This document shows, one piece after another, positions 58,664-64,000 of a stretch of DNA of 64,000 bases. The position numbers were made by a program, and so were the translations under genes. The notes under the pieces were generated by a model, which ran no database searches, had not been told where the DNA came from, and was given only the letters and a program-made list of their open reading frames with translations. Numbering within the stretch: position 1 is the stretch's first letter; the number at the start of each line of letters is the position of its first letter. Location of the stretch: assembly GCA_019636245.1 (NCBI GenBank), contig JAHBXX010000013.1:44021-108020 (forward strand). Reading direction: 5' to 3'. Source of the stretch: Planctomycetota bacterium (lineage in GTDB: Bacteria > Planctomycetota > UBA1135 > UBA2386).

Positions 58664-59641
58664 GTGCAGGAGATCATCCTGACGGAGAACGAGGCGGGGC
58701 AGCGGCTCGATCGCTACCTGCGCAAGCTGCTGCCCGAGGTGCCGCTGGGCGCCATCTTCCGCCGGCTGCGCCAGGGCGACATCCGCGTCGACGGCCGCAA
58801 GTGCCAGGGCGACCTGCGGCTGGCGGCCGGCATGAAGGTGACGCTGCGCCTGCCGGCGGCCGACGTGCGGCAGGCGCCGCCGGTGCCGGGCGATGCCGCC
58901 GGCGATCCGCTCGAGGTGATCGCCGCCGATGCGGGTTCGCGGTCGCGGCCCGGCCAGGCACGGCGCGGCGCGCCGCCCGCGCCGCGCGTGGTGCTGCGCG
59001 ACGAGCAGGTGCTGGTCGTCGGCAAGCCGGCCGGCCTCGCGATCCATCCGGGCACCCGCCAGGAGCACTCGCTGACCGGGTGGCTGGCGGCGCAGCCGTT
59101 CGGCGTGCGCACGGCGACGTTCGCGCCGGCGCCGGCGCACCGGCTCGACCGTGGCACCTCGGGCCTGGTCGTGATCGGCCTCTCGCCGGACGCCCTGCGG
59201 GCGCTCTCGGCGGCGTTCCGCGACGGCACGGTGCACAAGGTCTACTTCGCCGTCGTGCACGGCGTGCCGGCGCGCCCGCAGGGCACGATCGCCGCACCGC
59301 TGTGGCAGGACCCCGCCGCCGACCCGCGCACGGCGAAGGTGGTCGTCGACCCGCGTGGCCAGGCGGCGCGCACCGACTACGAAGTGGTGCAGCAGGGACG
59401 CCAGCTCGCCCTGCTGCGGCTGGTGCCGCACACCGGTCGCCAGCACCAGATCAGGGCCCATCTGCAGCACCTCGGCCACCCGATCGTCGGCGACCACCGC
59501 TACGGCTCGGTGGCGGAGGTCGAGCGCGGTTTCCTGCTGCACGCCGGCGAACTGTCGTTCCCGCACCCGGCTACGGGACGCACGGTGCGGTGCGTCGATC
59601 CGGTGCCGCGCGAGTTCCGCGCCCTGCTGGCGCAGGACTGA
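58664..59641 (+). CDS. RluA-family pseudouridine synthase
   Basis: A 325-residue RluC/RluD-type enzyme that isomerises uridines in rRNA. An S4 RNA-binding domain occupies about residues 5-65 (EAGQRLDRYLRKLLP, DIRVDGRKC). The catalytic domain has the HRLDRGTSGLVV motif with the essential Asp, LVVGKPAGLAIHPG, and the late PHTGRQHQIRAHLQHLGHPIVGDHRYG. The linker between the two (about 70-105) is Ala/Pro-rich. Whether it modifies 23S or another RNA cannot be told. It is convergent with the SDR gene, 15 bases between. Confidence 0.92.
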   Translation: MQEIILTENEAGQRLDRYLRKLLPEVPLGAIFRRLRQGDIRVDGRKCQGDLRLAAGMKVTLRLPAADVRQAPPVPGDAAGDPLEVIAADAGSRSRPGQARRGAPPAPRVVLRDEQVLVVGKPAGLAIHPGTRQEHSLTGWLAAQPFGVRTATFAPAPAHRLDRGTSGLVVIGLSPDALRALSAAFRDGTVHKVYFAVVHGVPARPQGTIAAPLWQDPAADPRTAKVVVDPRGQAARTDYEVVQQGRQLALLRLVPHTGRQHQIRAHLQHLGHPIVGDHRYGSVAEVERGFLLHAGELSFPHPATGRTVRCVDPVPREFRALLAQD

Positions 59642-59656
59642 CGCGGCCGGCGGCGC

Positions 59657-60394
59657 TCAGGCCAGGGGCCGCAGGCTGCCGAAGCCTCCGTCCACAGCGA
59701 GCACCTGGCCGTCGAGCCACTGGTTGGCCGGGTCGAGCAGGAACAGGATCGCGCGGGCGACGTCCGCCGCCGCGCCGATGCGCCCCGCGGGGTTCTGCCG
59801 CGCCGCCGCCTCGTGCACGCCCGGGCGGGCGAGCAGGGCCTCGGTCATGCGGCTGGCGACCAGGGCGGGGGCCACGCAGTGGAAGCGGATGCCGCGCCGG
59901 GCGTGCGTGGCGGCGGCAGCGCGCGCGAGCCCGATCAGGCCGGCCTTGGCGGCGGCGATCGCCTCGTGGTTGGCGAGGCCGAGCGTCGCCGCGACCGAAC
60001 TGACGAACACCACCGCGCCGCCGTCGCGCAGCAGCTCGGGCGCCGCCGCCACCACGCCGAACGCCGACGCCAGGTTGACGTCGAGCACCTCCTGCCACTC
60101 GGCATCGCTGGTGCGATGGGCGGGCTTCAGCCACAGCGAACCGATGCAGTGGGCGATGCCGGCCAGCGGCCGGTCGTTCGCGGCGGTGCGCAGCGCCGCG
60201 GCGACGGTCGTCGGTCGGACGTCCGGCAGCAGTGCGGTCGCCGCGTCGAGCGGCGTGGCGATCGCCGCGAGGCGCCCCGCATCGCGGGCCAGCAGCACGA
60301 GGTCGGCGCCGGCGGCCCGCAGCAGTCCGGCCAGGCTGCTGCCGACGGCGCCGGTGGCGCCGAGCACGGCGAACGTTCCGGGATGGCTGTTCAC
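59657..60394 (-). CDS. SDR-family oxidoreductase with atypical active site
   Basis: A 245-residue short-chain dehydrogenase fold. The cofactor loop is GATGAVGSS, and the NNAG-equivalent lies in IAHCIGSLW. The serine is in VVFVSSVAA. The usual YxxxK is replaced by IxxxK within NHEAIAAAKAGLIGL, so the catalytic Tyr is absent while Lys is retained. I recall other SDRs with this NHEAIAAAK form, so it may be a distinct subfamily with His in place of Tyr. The C-terminus is normal (LLDPANQWLDGQVLAVDGG). GTG 60394 start. Confidence 0.8.
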   Translation of the reverse strand: MNSHPGTFAVLGATGAVGSSLAGLLRAAGADLVLLARDAGRLAAIATPLDAATALLPDVRPTTVAAALRTAANDRPLAGIAHCIGSLWLKPAHRTSDAEWQEVLDVNLASAFGVVAAAPELLRDGGAVVFVSSVAATLGLANHEAIAAAKAGLIGLARAAAATHARRGIRFHCVAPALVASRMTEALLARPGVHEAAARQNPAGRIGAAADVARAILFLLDPANQWLDGQVLAVDGGFGSLRPLA

Positions 60395-60467
60395 CGACTG
60401 CCCTTCGCCGCGGCCCGACGGCGGATGCGCGCGCATCCGCGGCGCGCCGCCGCGCGAACGGTCCCGC

Positions 60468-60671
60468 ATGTTCGCCTGGCTCCGCCGCCGTCGGCACGCG
60501 GCCCACCGCCGCCGTCTCGAGCTCCAGCACCGGCGTCTGCTGCAGGAGGCGCGCGACTGGCAGCGCCGCGGCGACATCCGTGGCTTCGCCGAGCGCGTGG
60601 CCGCCGCCGATGCCGTCGAACGGGAACTCGCCCGGCTCGAAGCCGCGACCGGCGATGCGCGGCGCGCCTAG
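60468..60671 (+). CDS. DUF6435-like small protein
   Basis: A 67-residue, highly basic helical protein. It matches the DUF6435 pattern: a start MFAWLRRRR, then helix LQHRRLLQEARDWQRRGDIRGFAERVAAADAVERELARLEA. The family, known mostly from gamma-proteobacteria, has no assigned function. ATG 60468 is in the 73-base gap after the divergent SDR start. Its 3' end overlaps the next gene by 17 bases, suggesting coupling. Confidence 0.65.
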   Translation: MFAWLRRRRHAAHRRRLELQHRRLLQEARDWQRRGDIRGFAERVAAADAVERELARLEAATGDARRA

Positions 60672-61041
60672 CGCGAAGGTCTGCGCCGTCTGCGGCCGCA
60701 CGTTCGCCTGGCGCCGCCGCTGGGAGCGCTGCTGGTCGTCCGTCCGCCATTGCAGCCGGGCCTGCGCCGCCCGGCGCCGCGGCGACGTCGACCGCGCCTG
60801 CGAGGCGGCCATCCTCGGGCTGCTCGCGCAGCGCACCGCCGCGGCGACGATCTGTCCGTCGGAAGCGGCGCGCGTCGTCTGGCCGGTCGGGTGGCAGCAG
60901 GGCCTGCAGCGGCTGCTGGCCGCGGCCAGGCGCCTTGGGGCGCGCGGCGCGATCGACGTGCTGCAGCGCGGTCGCGTCGTCGATCCGTCGCAGGCGCGTG
61001 GTGCCGTTCGCCTGCGACGTCGACCGGATGGGCGCGGGTGA
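60655..61041 (+). CDS. DUF2256-DUF3253 fusion protein
   Basis: A 128-residue protein joining two small domains. The first 40 residues are DUF2256 (KVCAVCGRTFAWRRRWERCW, CSRAC), a probable zinc-binding knuckle. Residues about 45-120 are DUF3253-like (AAILGLLAQR, ATICPSEAARVVWP, ARGAIDVLQRGRVVDPSQ, VRLRRRP), a small winged-helix-like fold. Such two-domain proteins exist elsewhere; no function is known. ATG 60655 overlaps the end of the DUF6435 gene. The glucosidase gene follows after 37 bases. Confidence 0.8.
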   Translation: MRGAPSAKVCAVCGRTFAWRRRWERCWSSVRHCSRACAARRRGDVDRACEAAILGLLAQRTAAATICPSEAARVVWPVGWQQGLQRLLAAARRLGARGAIDVLQRGRVVDPSQARGAVRLRRRPDGRG

Positions 61042-61078
61042 GGGTGGACCGCGCCCGGCGAGCGGGTACACCGGCGCC

Positions 61079-63751
61079 ATGCCGCCGCCCGCCGCCACGC
61101 CGGAACACGAACGCCTGCGCCAGGACGCCCGCCGCGAACGCAACTGGTCGCGCTGGGGGCCCTACCTCGCCGAACGCCAGTGGGGCACCGTGCGCGAGGA
61201 CTACAGCGCCGATGGCAATTGCTGGGCCTACTTCCCGCACGACCATGCGCGCAGCCGTGCCTACCGCTGGGGCGAGGACGGGCTGCTCGGACTCACCGAC
61301 CGGCAGTGCCGGCTCTGCTTCGGCTTCGCGCTGTGGAACGGCAAGGACCCGTTCCTGAAGGAGCGGCTGTTCGGCCTGACCGGGCCGGAAGGCAACCACG
61401 GCGAGGACGTCAAGGAGGAGTACTTCTACCTCGACGCGCTGCCGACCGCCGCGTGGCTGCGCGGGCTCTACAAGTACCCGCAGGCCGCGTTCCCGTACGA
61501 ACGCCTGGTCGCCGAGAACCGGCGGCGCGGCCGCGGCGAGCCCGAGTTCGAGCTGGTCGACACCGGCGTGTTCGCGGGCGGTCGCTACTTCGACGTGTTC
61601 GTCACCTACGCCAAGGCCGACCCCGACGACGTGCTGATCGAACTCGAGGTGCACAACCGCGGTCCCGAGCCGGCACCCCTGCACGTGCTGCCGCAGCTGT
61701 GGTTCCGCAACACCTGGTCGTGGGGGCGCCGCGGCGAAGGCTACTGGCCGCGCGGCGTCATCGTGCCGGACGGCGAGCGGCGGGTGATCGCCAACGGCGC
61801 CGACCTGCCGGCGATGGCGCTGGAACTCGAACTGCCGTCGGGCGGCTCGTGCAAGGGGCTGCTGGCGACCGAGAACGAGACCAATACGCGGCGCCTGTTC
61901 GGCAGCGGCGATCCGCTGGCGTTCGTCAAGGACGCCTTCCACGACTGCGTGGTGCGCGGCCACACGGTGGCGGTCAATCCCGGCCGCAGCGGCAGCAAGG
62001 TGGCGTGGCACTGCGTGTTCGAGGTTCCCGCGGGCGGTTCGATCCGCCTGCGCCTGCGGCTGCGGCCGGCGGCGGTGCACGAGGCCGCGTTCGGCGCCGG
62101 CTTCGACGCCGTGTTGGCGGCGCGCCGGCAGGAGGCCGACGACTTCTACGCCGGCGTCGTCGGCGACGTCGACGCCGAGGCCGCGCGCGTGCAGCGGCAG
62201 GCCTACGCCGGGCTGGTGTGGACGAAGCAGTTCTACCACTTCGACGTGCGCACCTGGCTGGCCGGCGACCCGTCGCAGCCGCCGCCGCCGCCGCAGCGCC
62301 AGCAGGGCCGCAACAGCGACTTCGCACACCTCTACAACCGCGACGTGCTGTCGATGCCGGACAAGTGGGAGTACCCGTGGTACGCGGCCTGGGATCTCGC
62401 CTTCCACATGATCCCGTTCGCGCGCATCGATCCGGACTTCTGCAAGCAGCAGCTGCTGCTGCTGCTGCGCGAGTGGTACATGGCGCCGAACGGCCAGGTC
62501 CCGGCCTACGAGTTCGCGTTCCACGACGTCAATCCGCCGGTGCACGCCTGGGCCTGCTGGCGCGTCTACAAGATGACCGGCCAGCGTGGGCAGCGCGATC
62601 ACGCGTTCCTGGCCAGGGCCTTCCACAAGCTGCTGCTGAACTTCACCTGGTGGGTGAACCGCAAGGACCTGCACGGCAAGCACGTGTTCGGCGGCGGCTT
62701 CCTCGGCCTCGACAACATCGGCGTGTTCGACCGCAGCCAGCCGCTGCCCACCGGCGGCCACCTCGAGCAGGCGGACGGCACCGCGTGGATGGCGTTCTAC
62801 TGCGCGACGATGCTCGGCATCGCGATCGAGCTGGCCTGCCACGACCCGGCCTACGAGGACGTGGCGTCGAAGTTCTTCGAGCACTTCGTCGCCATCACGC
62901 ACGCGATGAACACGCTGGGCGGCAGCGGGCTGTGGGACGAGCAGGACGGCTTCTACTACGACCAGATGCACGCCGACGGCCGCAGCGAGAAGCTGCGCAT
63001 CCGCTCGCTGGTCGGCCTGCTGCCGCTGTGCGCGGTCGAGGTGCTGCCGCTGCCGACGATCCGCAAGCTGCCCGGTTTCGACCGGCGGCTGCGCTGGTTC
63101 CTGGCCCACGAGCACGACCTGGCGTCGCACACGACCTTCGGCGGCGAGGGGGACGACGCCGGCATGCTGCTGGCGATCCCATCGCGGGAGCGGCTCGAAC
63201 GGGTGCTGCGCTACCTGCTCGACGAGCGGGAGTTCCTGTCGCCGTACGGCGTGCGGTCGCTGTCGGCCGTGCACCGGGACCACCCGTTCGTGCTGCACGC
63301 GGCCGGCCAGGAGTACCGCGTCGACTACACGCCGGGCGAGAGCACGACGCAGATGTTCGGCGGCAACAGCAACTGGCGCGGGCCGATCTGGTTGCCGGTG
63401 AACTACCTGCTGATCGAGGCGCTCGAGCGCTACGGCCGGTTCTACGGCGACGCGCTGCAGGTCGAGTGCCCGACCGGCTCGGGGCGGCTCTGCACGCTGC
63501 AGCAGGTCGCCGACGAGCTGGCGCGGCGGCTGCAGCGGCTGTTCCGCGCCGGGCCGGACGGGCGGCGCGCGTTCGCCGGCGACGACCTGCGCTTCCGCGA
63601 CGACCCGCACTGGCGGGACCTGGTGCTGTTCCACGAGTACTTCGACGGCGACACCGGCCGCGGCTGCGGCGCCAGCCACCAGACCGGCTGGACGGCGCTG
63701 ATCACGCGCTGCTTCGCCGGCGAACGCGCGGCGCCGCCGCCGGGCGCGTAG
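61079..63751 (+). CDS. MGH1-like/GH63-type glucosidase
   Basis: An 890-residue enzyme of the GH63 or mannosylglycerate hydrolase-like group, cytoplasmic (no signal peptide). The N-terminal half begins with the typical [22 protein letters not shown] and [18 protein letters not shown], then a beta-sandwich. The (alpha/alpha)6 barrel half has [44 protein letters not shown] and [21 protein letters not shown], which carry acidic residues expected for the inverting mechanism. It probably releases glucose or glucosylglycerate-type units from an internal solute or oligosaccharide. ATG 61079 with a TACACC box six bases before it. No downstream gene is close. Confidence 0.88.
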   Translation: MPPPAATPEHERLRQDARRERNWSRWGPYLAERQWGTVREDYSADGNCWAYFPHDHARSRAYRWGEDGLLGLTDRQCRLCFGFALWNGKDPFLKERLFGLTGPEGNHGEDVKEEYFYLDALPTAAWLRGLYKYPQAAFPYERLVAENRRRGRGEPEFELVDTGVFAGGRYFDVFVTYAKADPDDVLIELEVHNRGPEPAPLHVLPQLWFRNTWSWGRRGEGYWPRGVIVPDGERRVIANGADLPAMALELELPSGGSCKGLLATENETNTRRLFGSGDPLAFVKDAFHDCVVRGHTVAVNPGRSGSKVAWHCVFEVPAGGSIRLRLRLRPAAVHEAAFGAGFDAVLAARRQEADDFYAGVVGDVDAEAARVQRQAYAGLVWTKQFYHFDVRTWLAGDPSQPPPPPQRQQGRNSDFAHLYNRDVLSMPDKWEYPWYAAWDLAFHMIPFARIDPDFCKQQLLLLLREWYMAPNGQVPAYEFAFHDVNPPVHAWACWRVYKMTGQRGQRDHAFLARAFHKLLLNFTWWVNRKDLHGKHVFGGGFLGLDNIGVFDRSQPLPTGGHLEQADGTAWMAFYCATMLGIAIELACHDPAYEDVASKFFEHFVAITHAMNTLGGSGLWDEQDGFYYDQMHADGRSEKLRIRSLVGLLPLCAVEVLPLPTIRKLPGFDRRLRWFLAHEHDLASHTTFGGEGDDAGMLLAIPSRERLERVLRYLLDEREFLSPYGVRSLSAVHRDHPFVLHAAGQEYRVDYTPGESTTQMFGGNSNWRGPIWLPVNYLLIEALERYGRFYGDALQVECPTGSGRLCTLQQVADELARRLQRLFRAGPDGRRAFAGDDLRFRDDPHWRDLVLFHEYFDGDTGRGCGASHQTGWTALITRCFAGERAAPPPGA

Positions 63752-64000
63752 CGGCGGCGCGCCGTGGCGATCGAGTCGGCGGCTGCCCCACGGGGGCGCG
63801 ACGGTCGTCCTGCAGCCCAGGGGTTCTGCTGGCAGGCCCGCCACCGGTTGCCGGTCGGCGAGTCGGGTCACGAAGATGTCGGGGTCTGCCGGCCACGGCG
63901 CCGTGAGGTCCTCCTCGGTGCGCCAGTTCGCGGGTGCGCCCAGGGCACGGGGGGTGCGCGGGTCTGGCCATGGGGCTCGGGTTCGCCTACCTTGCTCGTC
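63752..64000. other. Right-edge stretch without a confident gene
   Basis: 249 bases downstream of the glucosidase. A minus-strand frame open to the window edge reads protein-like (ANWRTEEDLTAPWPADPDIF) but has no stop before running antisense through the glucosidase, so it is not called. No hairpin or promoter-like element stood out. Confidence 0.4.

Noticed and set aside
63752..64000. Protein-like minus-strand frame at the right edge
   Set aside because: It has no stop before entering 3 kb of antisense to the glucosidase, so gene boundaries cannot be supported.

Overview
This is 64 kb of gene-dense, very GC-rich bacterial chromosome. Third codon positions are almost all G or C, so long antisense open frames are common and were discounted. 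The best lineage clue is a Minf_1886/TIGR04138 protein at 29.65 kb, a family described as restricted to Planctomycetes and Verrucomicrobia. With it go other planctomycete-type traits: a Tat-exported Gfo/Idh/MocA oxidoreductase, several large exported proteins built from carboxypeptidase-regulatory-like beta domains, DUF1573 next to a multiheme cytochrome, an ECF sigma factor with an exotic membrane anti-sigma, and a PknK-like kinase. I infer a high-GC member of the Planctomycetota. I saw no rRNA, tRNA, CRISPR array, insertion sequence, prophage or integrase. No gap between genes exceeds about 260 bp.

Layout. 1-9.2 kb: partial HAD-like gene, ECF sigma plus anti-sigma/FecR protein, then a coupled run of TIGR03546/TIGR03545 fusion, YceH, a TIM-barrel-like protein and a PafA-like phosphatase. 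9.3-15 kb: unknown conserved protein, MrfA-MrfB helicase/exonuclease pair, convergent with a TPR lipoprotein-rnpA-yidD operon. 15-22.9 kb: Tat oxidoreductase, DUF5658 membrane protein, GT4 glycosyltransferase, lipoprotein, Nudix hydrolase, YetA-like protein, HtrA protease and hotdog thioesterase. 22.9-30.1 kb: YkgJ-type protein, 990-residue TPR metalloprotease, then a translationally coupled operon of a divergent DnaA-like ATPase, thymidylate kinase and DNA polymerase III delta-prime, and Minf_1886. 30.1-36.7 kb (mostly minus): DUF1573 lipoprotein plus tetraheme metallophosphatase-like protein, an NtrC-type two-component pair and a peptidoglycan amidase lipoprotein. 36.9-40.8 kb: RsbW-like kinase, RsbU/SpoIIE phosphatase, receiver protein and MATE exporter. 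41-48.1 kb: dnaK, then a four-gene Gld-like ABC exporter operon. 48.1-55.5 kb: EVE protein, ClpS plus DUF2017, exported beta-domain protein and a 1135-residue kinase/ATPase/TPR regulator. 55.6-63.8 kb: cysS, exported MsrB, a divergent pair of hotdog dehydratase-like genes, RluA-family pseudouridine synthase, atypical SDR, DUF6435, DUF2256-DUF3253 and a GH63-type glucosidase.

How the genes work together. Many adjacent pairs share ATGA or GTGA start/stop overlaps, pointing to translational coupling: sigma/anti-sigma, YceH to phosphatase, MrfA/MrfB, DnaA-like/Tmk/HolB, RsbU/receiver, the four ABC genes, DUF1573/cytochrome and rnpA/yidD. Themes are envelope signalling, DNA replication and repair, and protein quality control (HtrA, DnaK, ClpS, MsrB).

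The most interesting signal beyond genes is a recurring TAGNNT-like box about 6-9 nt upstream of start codons, with no Shine-Dalgarno sequence between. This suggests many leaderless mRNAs. Two near-identical copies precede tiny upstream ORFs that overlap the starts of mrfA and the MATE gene. The DnaA-like protein that has lost the conserved DnaA-box-recognition signature, in an operon with tmk and holB, is the best candidate for an undescribed replication-linked function.
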